Shown here in pieces: positions 15,925 to 23,603 of a stretch of 64,000 nt of DNA (position 1 is the first letter of the stretch; each line of letters begins with the position of its first letter). The position numbers and the translations under genes are program-made. The DNA is from Paraburkholderia eburnea. GTDB lineage: Bacteria; Pseudomonadota; Gammaproteobacteria; Burkholderiales; Burkholderiaceae. The notes below the pieces were generated by a model, which was given only the letters and a program-made list of their open reading frames with translations, had not been told where the DNA came from and searched no databases. Where the stretch lies: NCBI RefSeq assembly GCF_002917095.1, contig NZ_PQGA01000005.1, positions 186,001-250,000 on the forward strand. The letters run 5' to 3'.

Positions 15925-17016
15925 TCAGTCGTCGCAGCTTCCCACGTCGAACATCGTCTTGAGCGCGCAATGCGAGGTGAGCATGCGCGCTTCGTCGTGC
16001 CCGACGCCCGGCACGACATGGAACTGCTGGTTCAGGCCCGCCGGGTGGCGCGTCTCCATATAACGGAAGAAGCCCTCGGCACGCGCCAGACGTTGCGGCC
16101 CCTGCGCCATGGCGGCACAGCTTTTGTCGAGCGAGGCCGAAGCGGGATCGCGATCGGCGCCCCCGACCAGATAAAGAATGTGCCGCTGCGCGTAACGCGT
16201 TTCCAGTTGTTCCGGCGAGCGCGTGCGCATGAACGCGGGACGCGCCTGCATACCGTATTTCCAGCTATCGAATCCGGGGCAGCGCGAAGCGTCGAAGGCC
16301 GCAGGCGCGCCATCGGCATCTGGGCGTTGCGCGTCGAAATAGGCATACGACGACGGGCTGGCCACCACGAAACGCACGTCGATGCCCGCCTGCGCCAGCT
16401 CGTCCGGCACGTCGGAGGCAATCGCATAGCGTTGCAGCACCTGTGCCCCGCCCGAATGCCCCGCGAACACGATCGTCTTGAGATTAGGGAAACGCTGCTT
16501 GTCGGCGAGGCGGCGCACGATGGCGTCGAGCACCGCGTAGGCGCCAACCGGCGCGCCGGTCTTTGCTTCGGCGCCGCCCATCCATGCGTTCGAATGCCAG
16601 CTCAGGAGATCGGGCGGCGAGCGGAAAGCGCGTGTATCGTCAGTCGAAAGGAATTGCGGCGCGATCAGGATCGTAGTGCCCGGATCGCTGTCGGCGGCTT
16701 CGCGCGCGCGTTGCGCCGTGCGGAAATAGTCGTTGGCATTGCGCAGGCGGCCATGGAGCACGATCACGGCTCGTACGACATCGGGCTGTGGCGCATTCCA
16801 GTCCGCGCTCAGATCGAGCGCGAATTCCGCGTGGCCTTGCGGCGTGTCGATCGGCATCCGCGCAGTGGCGATCGCATCGACGGGACGCTCGTTCGAGGCG
16901 TGTGCGCGGCGCGCTTCGGCGGAATCCGTGAAAAAGGCGCAGAGGGTGTAAAGCGCACAGGCCAGCAATGCCGCAACGGCGGCGCGCGGAACGGTCGAAC
17001 GCATTGTGTTTCCCAT
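15925..17016 (-). CDS. Secreted alpha/beta hydrolase
   Basis: A 363-residue alpha/beta-fold hydrolase with a signal peptide (hydrophobic stretch at about residues 12-30, ending near SAEA). The nucleophile elbow is FAGHSGGAQ and the catalytic His is in VPGVGHDEA near the C-terminus. An early AVIVLHGRLRNA forms the oxyanion-hole strand. Paired cysteines near the end (HCALKTMFDVGSC) suggest a periplasmic disulfide. It could be an esterase or depolymerase. Nearness to the phasin gene is suggestive of PHA metabolism but proves nothing. It is convergent with phaP across a shared terminator. Confidence 0.8.
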   Translation of the reverse strand: MGNTMRSTVPRAAVAALLACALYTLCAFFTDSAEARRAHASNERPVDAIATARMPIDTPQGHAEFALDLSADWNAPQPDVVRAVIVLHGRLRNANDYFRTAQRAREAADSDPGTTILIAPQFLSTDDTRAFRSPPDLLSWHSNAWMGGAEAKTGAPVGAYAVLDAIVRRLADKQRFPNLKTIVFAGHSGGAQVLQRYAIASDVPDELAQAGIDVRFVVASPSSYAYFDAQRPDADGAPAAFDASRCPGFDSWKYGMQARPAFMRTRSPEQLETRYAQRHILYLVGGADRDPASASLDKSCAAMAQGPQRLARAEGFFRYMETRHPAGLNQQFHVVPGVGHDEARMLTSHCALKTMFDVGSCDD

Positions 17017-17127
17017 TGGAAAAACACAGGATAAAACGTTCGAGACGGAAACACGCTGACCGACAGGTCAAAAAAACGGCGGACAAAAACGACGGCAGCG
17101 CGCCGCCGCTCGATAGGGAATGGGGAA

Positions 17128-17817
17128 TCAGGAACCGAACATGCGGCTGACCGCATGTTCGAGGTGCTTGCGCATGGCCTCAGACGCGCGCACGGCGTCG
17201 CGCGCCTGGATCGCCTCCAGCACTTCCAGATGCTCCTGCTGCACGATGCGCTGGCGCTCGACCGACTTCACGAGCGAGAGGTTGCGCGACAGATTCATGC
17301 TGAAGACCATCTGCTCCTGGATGCCCGAGAGCGCGGTAATAAAGAACGAATTCTTCGACGCGCGGGCAATGGCCATGTGAAACGCGAAGTCGTCTTTCGC
17401 GCCGATGCCCGAGGTCTCGACGATCGTCTGGAGGTTGTCCCACTCGCGGCGGATGGCGGCGAGATCGGCGTCATCAGCCTTCTGCGCGGCGAGCGCGGCG
17501 GCGCCCGCCTCCACCACCACGCGATATTCATAGCAGCGACGGATATCCGACAGCGTCTCGAGCGGCGCGAAGCGGCGCACGTCGGGATCGGGGCGGCGCA
17601 TGACCGTGGTGCCCGAACCGTGGCGCGTGGCGATGATGCCGTCCGCGCGCAGTTGCGCGAGCGCTTCGCGCACGGTCGGCCGCGAGGTGGCGAAGCGTTC
17701 CGCAAGCATGTGCTCGGTCGGCAGCCGTTCGCCTTCCTTGTATTCGCCTTCGATGATGCGGTTCAGGATGTCGCTGTAAATCCGCGCCGGCATATTCGGC
17801 GCTTTCTGCTCAGCCAT
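17128..17817 (-). CDS. GntR-family regulator, FadR/FCD subfamily
   Basis: A 229-residue DNA-binding repressor or activator. The N-terminal winged helix is clear: EGERLPTEHMLAERFATSRPTVREAL. Only its first 20 residues are needed to place it. The C-terminal FCD domain has the metal-site histidines and aspartate (DDFAFHMAIA, QEHLEVLEAI, KHLEHAV). This subfamily usually senses small organic acids. It is the last gene of a minus-strand series with an aldose-epimerase-like and an RraA-like gene, and faces a uronate transporter and uronate dehydrogenase. It is therefore the likely local regulator of uronic-acid use. A candidate binding site lies in its own upstream region (17858-17868). Confidence 0.92.
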   Translation of the reverse strand: MAEQKAPNMPARIYSDILNRIIEGEYKEGERLPTEHMLAERFATSRPTVREALAQLRADGIIATRHGSGTTVMRRPDPDVRRFAPLETLSDIRRCYEYRVVVEAGAAALAAQKADDADLAAIRREWDNLQTIVETSGIGAKDDFAFHMAIARASKNSFFITALSGIQEQMVFSMNLSRNLSLVKSVERQRIVQQEHLEVLEAIQARDAVRASEAMRKHLEHAVSRMFGS

Positions 17818-17857
17818 GGTCAGGTGCTACGCGGTGAGTTGTCAGGTGTGTCGTGGA

Positions 17858-17868
17858 TTGTAAGTCAT
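17858..17868. promoter_or_regulatory. Candidate GntR site TTGTAAGTCAT
   Basis: This site matches 9 of 11 positions of the inverse of ATGTCTTACAT, found at 19977-19987 before the transporter gene. It lies 41 bp before the GntR start, as expected for autoregulation. Confidence 0.4.
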
Positions 17869-17940
17869 ATGAGGCGCTCACAGAGCGAAACGCCCCAGCC
17901 GACAAGACTTCTGCACGATGACAACGTCTGTTTTCACGCA

Positions 17941-18870
17941 TCACCGCAGCGCGCTCACGGCGATCCGCAGCGTAGCCGTTTCACTTTGCCCCGGCGCGAG
18001 CCAACGCAAGCCCAGGCCATTGTGGATCGCATCGGGCAAGCCGAGCCACGGCTCGACGCAATAAAAATCCGCGTCGGGTGCGAGCGTCCACGAGGTCACG
18101 GCGTACCAGGGCAGTGAGCCGGGACGCTTCAGGTCGATTTCGATTGCGCGATTGAGTGTTGGCATGTCGATACGCACCGGCGTCTGCGGCTCGCCTTCGA
18201 GGCAATGAAAGCGATCGACAATCTGCGGATCGTCGAAGCGGTAACGCGTCGCGCCAGGCTGCGGCGCGGTCGTCGTGCCATCGGCGAGCTGATGCCGGTA
18301 GACGTTGTGCGGCAGTTCCAGCGCCGCCTCGCCGCGCTGCGTATGGGGCAGCGCGAAGTAGAAGTGATGGCCCGCGTAGTACGGCATGCGGTTCGCGAGC
18401 GCATCGGCAGAAGGCTCGGCCGTATTCGTCGTGGTCAGGCTGACTTCCAGGGTCGCCTCTTCAACCAGACGATATTGCACTTCGAAGCGGAAACGAAACG
18501 GATATCCGGTGTACGTCGCGTCGCTGTCGGTGAGCGTCATCTGTACGCCCGCGCCCTGCGCATCGATTCGCGCGGCGAACGGCAGATCGCGCGCGAAGCC
18601 ATGCATCGGCACTTCGCGCACGACGCCCTGCGCGTCGCGCCAGAAGCCGATGCGTCCATCCACGCGATGGCGCGCGATGAAAGGAAACAGCAGTGGATTG
18701 CCGCCGCGCACCAGCGCCGGCTGGCTCCAGTCGGCGGTATCGGGCCAGTGGATGATGGGCGCGCCGCGCAGGTGCCACGACAACAGGCGCCCGCCGGCTT
18801 GCGGCGCGATCAGCAGACGCGAGCCGCCGCACACGATTTCGATGACGTCCTGATCCTGAAATTTCGGCAT
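17941..18870 (-). CDS. Aldose 1-epimerase family protein
   Basis: A 309-residue galactose-mutarotase-like beta-sandwich enzyme that would interconvert sugar anomers. Visible landmarks are GGNPLLFPFIARHR (sugar-binding Arg), VPMHGFARDLPF (conserved His), GHHFYFALPH (catalytic His) and VEPWLGLPDAIHNG (catalytic Glu). The family call is supported by length and these motifs. In this cluster it could mutarotate galacturonate or glucuronate so that uronate dehydrogenase receives the pyranose form it accepts; this is inference from neighbours. It sits 58 bp downstream of the RraA-like gene and 123 bp upstream of the GntR gene. Confidence 0.88.
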   Translation of the reverse strand: MPKFQDQDVIEIVCGGSRLLIAPQAGGRLLSWHLRGAPIIHWPDTADWSQPALVRGGNPLLFPFIARHRVDGRIGFWRDAQGVVREVPMHGFARDLPFAARIDAQGAGVQMTLTDSDATYTGYPFRFRFEVQYRLVEEATLEVSLTTTNTAEPSADALANRMPYYAGHHFYFALPHTQRGEAALELPHNVYRHQLADGTTTAPQPGATRYRFDDPQIVDRFHCLEGEPQTPVRIDMPTLNRAIEIDLKRPGSLPWYAVTSWTLAPDADFYCVEPWLGLPDAIHNGLGLRWLAPGQSETATLRIAVSALR

Positions 18871-18928
18871 GTCGTATCGGAAATTGAGAAAACTTTTGAC
18901 GCGTGCGCTGGCGAGCGCACCCCGGGCT

Positions 18929-19663
18929 TCAACCGCGCGCCTTCTTCCACTCGGCGTACGCCGCGAGGGTTGCTTCGTTCGGCGGATAGGTGCCCGGCAG
19001 CGCCGCGCCCGCTTCGATGCGCTCGGTGATGAAACATTCGAGCGTTTCCTGCTCGGTGGCCGCCTGGGCGACTTCCTCGGCGAGATGGCGCGGAATCACC
19101 ACCACGCCGTCGGCGTCGCCGACCAGGATGTCGCCAGGAAACACCGCCACACCGCCGCAGCCGATCGGCACGTTCAGATCGACGGTGTGGTGCTTGCAGA
19201 GATTGAGCGGCGCGGAGGCCCCCGCGCAATAGACCGGAATGCCGAGCGCGGCGATGGTCGCGCTGTCACGCACCGGGCCGTCCGAGACCATGCCCGCGAC
19301 GCCGCGCACCTTCAGCCGCGTGGCCAGAATCGAGCCCATCGAAGCCGCATCGGTCACGCCGCGGCAATCCTGCACGAGCACCGCGCCGGGCGGCACGGTT
19401 TCGACGCCCTTGCGCTGCGGATGCTCGGGATTCTGGAACGCGCTCAACTGGTCGAGATCCTCGCGCGCCGGGATGTTGCGCATCGTGAAGGCCGGCCCAA
19501 CGAGATTGGGCGTGCCGGGCGCCGGTGACGCCAGCGGCTTCACGCCCTGCACGAAGACGTTGCGCAGACCGTGCTTGAAAAGCTGGGTGGTGAGTGTGGC
19601 CGTGGAGACGTGGCGCAGTTGTTCGAGCGCTTGATCGCTTACGGGAATGGCGGGTGAATTCAT
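18929..19663 (-). CDS. RraA-like / HMG-aldolase family protein
   Basis: A 244-residue protein of the RraA / 4-hydroxy-4-methyl-2-oxoglutarate aldolase superfamily. The conserved block is MVSDGPVRDSATIAALGIPV, containing the metal/substrate R-D pair, preceded by RGVTDAASMGS. GDILVGDADGVVVIP is the other signature. Start at the ATG at 19663 gives the normal family size; the frame runs 39 codons further without similarity. Members include class II pyruvate aldolases and the RNase E inhibitor RraA. Placement in a uronate cluster favours an enzymatic role on a keto-deoxy acid, but this is not proven. It is transcribed divergently from the transporter at 20183. Confidence 0.88.
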   Translation of the reverse strand: MNSPAIPVSDQALEQLRHVSTATLTTQLFKHGLRNVFVQGVKPLASPAPGTPNLVGPAFTMRNIPAREDLDQLSAFQNPEHPQRKGVETVPPGAVLVQDCRGVTDAASMGSILATRLKVRGVAGMVSDGPVRDSATIAALGIPVYCAGASAPLNLCKHHTVDLNVPIGCGGVAVFPGDILVGDADGVVVIPRHLAEEVAQAATEQETLECFITERIEAGAALPGTYPPNEATLAAYAEWKKARG

Positions 19664-20182
19664 CGTGTCTCGTCCGTTTTGTGGCGCGCGCAAGCGGCGC
19701 AGGCGGGTCGCCCGAGCGTCACGGGGATAGTCATCGGGCGCAATGACGGCATTGTTGTAATACAACACGAAAATTGTCAACCAGCCCGATGCGTCTCGCT
19801 TCCCGGCCGGTTATCGGACAACAGGCGCAGGCGCTGACACGCCGACTTTCGGGCCCATGTCCAGCGCCTGTGACAACGATTTCCCTCTTTCCTGACCACT
19901 CGCAAACTCGCTGCGGTTCCCAGGGAAATCCCCATCCAAACAAGATTTGCTTTACAACTTTGCCGCAAATAGAATGATGTCTTACATGACGACCCTGATC
20001 CGGGTTCGTCACGGACCCGTCGAGAAAACCGAAAAAAGCTGAACAGCGGGAGCGGGTCCGCAGGGTTGCATGACAAACGCGCGGCTACGCTCCCAGCAAG
20101 CGCACGCACACAATATCCATCAGGACGTCCGGCGGGCATCGCGCCCCACGGAACCCACGTCCGCCATAGCAGGAGACGAGCA
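19664..20182. promoter_or_regulatory. Divergent control region of the uronate cluster
   Basis: A 519-bp gap between divergent RraA-like and transporter genes. It holds a perfect 15-bp palindrome TGTTGTAATACAACA (19753-19767), 90 bp before the RraA-like start, and ATGTCTTACAT (19977-19987), an ATGT-N3-ACAT repeat nearer the transporter. Both have the form of GntR-family operators. TTTACA at 19951-19956 could be a -35 for the transporter. No protein is recognised in the gap. Confidence 0.6.
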
Positions 20183-21490
20183 GTGCAACGCAAGACTATC
20201 AAAGGGGTTCGGTGGTGGATCATCGGCCTCATCATGATCGGCACGATCTTCAACTATCTCGCGCGCAGTTCGCTTTCCGTGGCGGCGCCCACGCTCACGC
20301 AGACGCTGCACATGACCACCCAGCAGTACTCGTACGTGGTCACGGCCTTCCAGGCCTGCTATGCGCTCTCTCAGCCGATCGCCGGCTTCGTGCTCGACTC
20401 CGTCGGCGTCAAGATCGGCTTCGCGATCTTTGCGTTCGGCTGGGCCATCGCCAACATGCTGCACGGCCTCGCCGGCAGTTGGCCCGCGCTGGCGTTCTTC
20501 CGCGGCCTGCTCGGCATGAGCGAAGCCGCGATCTTCCCGGCCGGCATGAAGGCCATCAGCGCGTGGTTCCCGGCGAAGGAGCGCTCGGTCGCCACCGGCT
20601 GGCTCAACACCGGCACGTCGATCGGCGCGATGATCGCCCCGCCGCTCGTGGTCTGGTGCATTCTCAAGTACAACTGGCAGTTCGCGTTCGTGCTGACGGG
20701 CGGCGTCGCGCTGATCTGGGTCGCGCTGTGGCTCGTGTTCTTCAAGATGCCCGCCGAACACCCCAGGCTCTCGCAAGACGAAGCCGACTACATCCGCGCC
20801 GGTCAGACCGACGCGCAGAAGTCGAGCGTCGGCAAACGCGCGTCGTTCAAGGAAGTGCTCAAGACGCGCCGCTTCTGGGGCATCGGCATCCCGCGCATGC
20901 TCGCGGAACCGGCATGGCAGACCTTCGGCGCGTGGATTCCGCTCTACATGGTCACCGTGCGTCACATGAACCTGAAGGAAATCGCGCTGTTCGCGTGGAT
21001 TCCCTTCCTCGCCGCCGACCTCGGCTGCCTGATCGGCGGTTACCTCGCGCCGCTCTTTATCCGCTGGTTCGGCTGCTCGCTCATCACGTCACGCAAGCTC
21101 GTCATCACGACCGGCGCGCTGCTGATGATTGGACCGGCCTGCGTGGGGCTCGTCGCCAGCCCGTATGCCGCCATCGCCCTCTTCTGCGTCGGCACCTTCG
21201 CACACCAGACGATCTCGGGCGCCCTGTTCACGCTCGCTTCCGATGTGTTCGGCCAGCATGAAGTCGGAACGGCCACGGGCCTGTCGGGGATGTTCGGCTA
21301 CCTCGGCGCGACGGTGTTCTCGCTCATCGTCGGCGCACTGGCCAGCACGATCGGCTATAACCCTCTGTTCGTGTGCCTGATGCTGTTCGACCTGATCGGC
21401 GCGTGCGTCGCCTGGCGTCTGATCTCGAACCAGCAGCGCGACAATGTCGCCAGCGCCTCGCTGCAGGCCGCGCAGAACGCGAAAGCCTGA
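20183..21490 (+). CDS. MFS transporter, hexuronate/aldonate (ExuT/ACS) type
   Basis: A 435-residue, 12-helix symporter of the anion:cation symporter group. Typical marks are GTIFNYLARSSLSVAAPTL in helix 1, AIFPAGMKAISAWFPAKERS in helix 4 and NTGTSIGAMIAPPLV in helix 5. The GTG at 20183 is chosen as start, since AGGAG stands 7 bases before it. The upstream ATG at 20066 would add a 39-residue polar head not seen in the family. Uronate dehydrogenase follows directly, separated only by a partial terminator, so the likely substrates are D-galacturonate and D-glucuronate. Confidence 0.9.
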   Translation: MQRKTIKGVRWWIIGLIMIGTIFNYLARSSLSVAAPTLTQTLHMTTQQYSYVVTAFQACYALSQPIAGFVLDSVGVKIGFAIFAFGWAIANMLHGLAGSWPALAFFRGLLGMSEAAIFPAGMKAISAWFPAKERSVATGWLNTGTSIGAMIAPPLVVWCILKYNWQFAFVLTGGVALIWVALWLVFFKMPAEHPRLSQDEADYIRAGQTDAQKSSVGKRASFKEVLKTRRFWGIGIPRMLAEPAWQTFGAWIPLYMVTVRHMNLKEIALFAWIPFLAADLGCLIGGYLAPLFIRWFGCSLITSRKLVITTGALLMIGPACVGLVASPYAAIALFCVGTFAHQTISGALFTLASDVFGQHEVGTATGLSGMFGYLGATVFSLIVGALASTIGYNPLFVCLMLFDLIGACVAWRLISNQQRDNVASASLQAAQNAKA

Positions 21491-21504
21491 TCGGTCTAAC
21501 ATCG

Positions 21505-21532
21505 GCCGGTGCCCGCGAGGGTGCCGGCTTTT
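21505..21532 (+). terminator. Weak terminator between transporter and uronate dehydrogenase
   Basis: GCCGG (21505-21509) pairs with CCGGC (21524-21528). Inner G-U and C-G pairs extend the stem, with TTTT after it. It may attenuate rather than block read-through into udh, 40 bp away. Confidence 0.5.
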
Positions 21533-21571
21533 GGCATTTGCTTTTGGCGTTTTTAGTGAGGTAAATCCACT

Positions 21572-22396
21572 GTGAAGAAAGTTGCATTGTCCGGCGCGGC
21601 CGGCCAGCTAGGCACCGTATTGCGCCGGGGTCTGCACGAGCGCGGCGTGAATCTGCGCTCGGCGGCCGGCACGAAGCCGCTTGAGCCGCTCTTCGATGGC
21701 GAAGACGTCATGCACGGCGACCTGCGCGATCCGGCCGTGGTCGACCGCCTGCTCGACGGCGTAGACGTGCTGATCCACATGGCGGGCACGAGCGTCGAGC
21801 GCCCGCTGCCCGAGATCATCGAGAACAACCTGCGCGGCCTCGTCGAAGTCTATGAAGGCGCGCGCCGTCACGGCACGCAGCGCATCCTGTTCGCCAGCTC
21901 GAATCACGCGATCGGCATGTATCCGGTCGAAGACAGGCTCGATCTGGACTGCGCGTTTCGCCCCGATGGTTTCTATGGCCTCTCTAAAGCCTGGGGCGAA
22001 TCGCTCGCGCGCCTCTACTGGGACAAGCACGGCATCGAAACGGTGAACGTGCGCATCGGCAGTTGTTTGCCGAAGCCCACGGAGTTCCGCCATCTGAGCA
22101 CGTGGTTCGGCCACGAGGATCTGTTCCATATGATCGACCGCGTCATCAACGTGGAATCGATCGGCTTCGCCGTGGTGTGGGGCGTGTCGAACAACACGCG
22201 CAGCTACTGGGCGCAGGAAGGCGCGAACGACGACGCGAAGCGTCTGGGCTACGAGCCGAAGCAGAACGCCGAAGACTGGGCCGCCGAAATCCTGGCGCAA
22301 CAGAATCCGCTCGATGCCACCGCGCGGCGTTATCAGGGTGGCAGTTTCGCGAGCTTTGATTTCACGCCGGTTGAGAAGCGCGGGCGAAACAGCTGA
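21572..22396 (+). CDS. udh: Uronate dehydrogenase
   Basis: A 274-residue short-chain NAD-dependent epimerase/dehydratase-fold enzyme that oxidises D-galacturonate and D-glucuronate to the aldaro-lactones, the first step of the oxidative uronate pathway. The NAD site is SGAAGQLG (residues 7-14). FASSNHAIG, then Tyr135 and Lys139 (YGLSKAWGE) form the catalytic set, and VRIGSCLPKPTEFRHLSTWF is strongly typical of Udh. The start is GTG, with GAGG about 11 bases ahead. It follows the uronate transporter. The downstream aldarate enzymes would be the DHDPS-family and semialdehyde dehydrogenase genes at 35-37.7 kb or others elsewhere. Confidence 0.93.
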   Translation: MKKVALSGAAGQLGTVLRRGLHERGVNLRSAAGTKPLEPLFDGEDVMHGDLRDPAVVDRLLDGVDVLIHMAGTSVERPLPEIIENNLRGLVEVYEGARRHGTQRILFASSNHAIGMYPVEDRLDLDCAFRPDGFYGLSKAWGESLARLYWDKHGIETVNVRIGSCLPKPTEFRHLSTWFGHEDLFHMIDRVINVESIGFAVVWGVSNNTRSYWAQEGANDDAKRLGYEPKQNAEDWAAEILAQQNPLDATARRYQGGSFASFDFTPVEKRGRNS

Positions 22397-22418
22397 ACGC
22401 CCTTTTCCCCTGATACAC

Positions 22419-22443
22419 AAAGCGCCTGCATGGCGCTTTTTTT
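22419..22443 (+). terminator. Intrinsic terminator after udh
   Basis: AAAGCGCC (22419-22426) pairs with GGCGCTTT (22432-22439) around a 5-base loop. Seven T follow (22437-22443). Confidence 0.88.
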
Positions 22444-22462
22444 AATGGTGCAGCATGTGCGT

Positions 22463-23257
22463 TTACAACACACCGGACTTGAAGATCATCTGCACCGCCG
22501 CCGCCAGCACACACACGAGCACTACGATACGAAACGCCAGCGGATGCAGCTTGTCGCGCAGCGGGCGGATCAGGAACATGCCGATAATCGCGGGCACGCT
22601 CGCCAGCGCGGAGATGCCGAGATCGGCGCCGTTCGCATGGGCGCCGCTGCCGAAGGTGGTAATCAGCGTCAGCACCGACACGACCAGAATAATCGCGATC
22701 TGCTTGGTGAACACGCGCCCGGTTGCGCCCGATGCGATCAGATACATCGCCAGCAGCGGTCCGGGCACCGACGCGATGCTCTCCATCAGCGCCGCGCCGA
22801 AACCGAGCGCAAACCCCACCGGCTTCACCAGCGCGGGCGACAACTTCAGCTTCGGCGACGCCAGCAGCAACGCGGCGGCCACGATCAGCGCGATACCCGA
22901 CGCCGCCTGCGCGTGATGCGGCTCCAGCCGTATCAACAGCGACACCCCCACCACATTGCCGATCACGGTGCCGATCAGCGGCGCGGCGATCTGCCTGACG
23001 GTCTTCCAGAACTCGCCGCCTTCGAGCGCCTGCGGAATATTGCCGAGGATGATGGGCATCGAGAGCAGCAGCACCGCCTGCTTGACGGGCAGAAAGTGCG
23101 TGAGGATAGGCATGGCGACGAGCGGCACGCCGATGCCGGTCACGCCCTTCACCATGCCGCCGAGCACGAGCGCAATGGCGATACCGCAAAGCTGGAGCGC
23201 GTCGAGCGCCTGCATGTGCGGGAGCAGGACGCCCCCGGAAAGCTGGAAATCGAACAT
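22463..23257 (-). CDS. TauE/SafE-type (TSUP) membrane permease
   Basis: A 264-residue protein of the TSUP family, which moves sulfite, organosulfonates or other organic anions. Eight hydrophobic segments are visible. The repeated family motifs are GMVKGVTGIGVPLVAMPIL in the first half and GFGAALMESIASVPGPLLAMYL in the second; each half is one repeat. The start MFDFQLSGG (23257) is chosen by family length. The longest frame adds a 46-residue arginine-rich head. No ribosome site is obvious, so the start is uncertain. It converges on udh. Confidence 0.85.
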   Translation of the reverse strand: MFDFQLSGGVLLPHMQALDALQLCGIAIALVLGGMVKGVTGIGVPLVAMPILTHFLPVKQAVLLLSMPIILGNIPQALEGGEFWKTVRQIAAPLIGTVIGNVVGVSLLIRLEPHHAQAASGIALIVAAALLLASPKLKLSPALVKPVGFALGFGAALMESIASVPGPLLAMYLIASGATGRVFTKQIAIILVVSVLTLITTFGSGAHANGADLGISALASVPAIIGMFLIRPLRDKLHPLAFRIVVLVCVLAAAVQMIFKSGVL

Positions 23258-23455
23258 CGTTGACGAGGGGTGCGTGGAGGGGCGCCGATGGGCGCGGGGC
23301 TTTTTGAGACGCCGGGAGGATGATAGCGCATGCGCGCCAGCGACAAAGTTCCTGTAAGCCACCAACCCGCCAGGTGCTGATAGACTTTCGCCCACGCTGG
23401 CTTAGAGAACGCAATAACGCGCACAGCCGGCTGTCGATAACAACGCGGGGTTGAT

Positions 23456-23584
23456 ATGTCTATTCGCACACTGGCGATTCTTCTGGTCGCCGCCACTACG
23501 CTTGGCCTGACGGGCTGCAACACGATTGCCGGTTTCGGCCAGGACATCACGGACTCGGCGCGCACGGTTCAGCACGCGCTTTAA
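23456..23584 (+). CDS. Entericidin A/B-type small lipoprotein
   Basis: A 42-residue peptide, too short for most gene callers. It starts with MSIRTLAILLVAATT, has a lipobox LTGC, then NTIAGFGQDI and a short tail ending VQHAL. The sequence N-T-I-A-G-x-G-x-D-I after the lipid cysteine is the entericidin hallmark. Entericidins are outer-membrane-targeted lipopeptides that in E. coli act as a toxin/antidote pair under stationary-phase control. Only one member is seen here. GGGG stands about 9 bases before the ATG. It converges with the DUF1479 gene 19 bp away. Confidence 0.88.
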   Translation: MSIRTLAILLVAATTLGLTGCNTIAGFGQDITDSARTVQHAL

Positions 23585-23603
23585 AACCCCTCCACGGCAC
23601 CGC

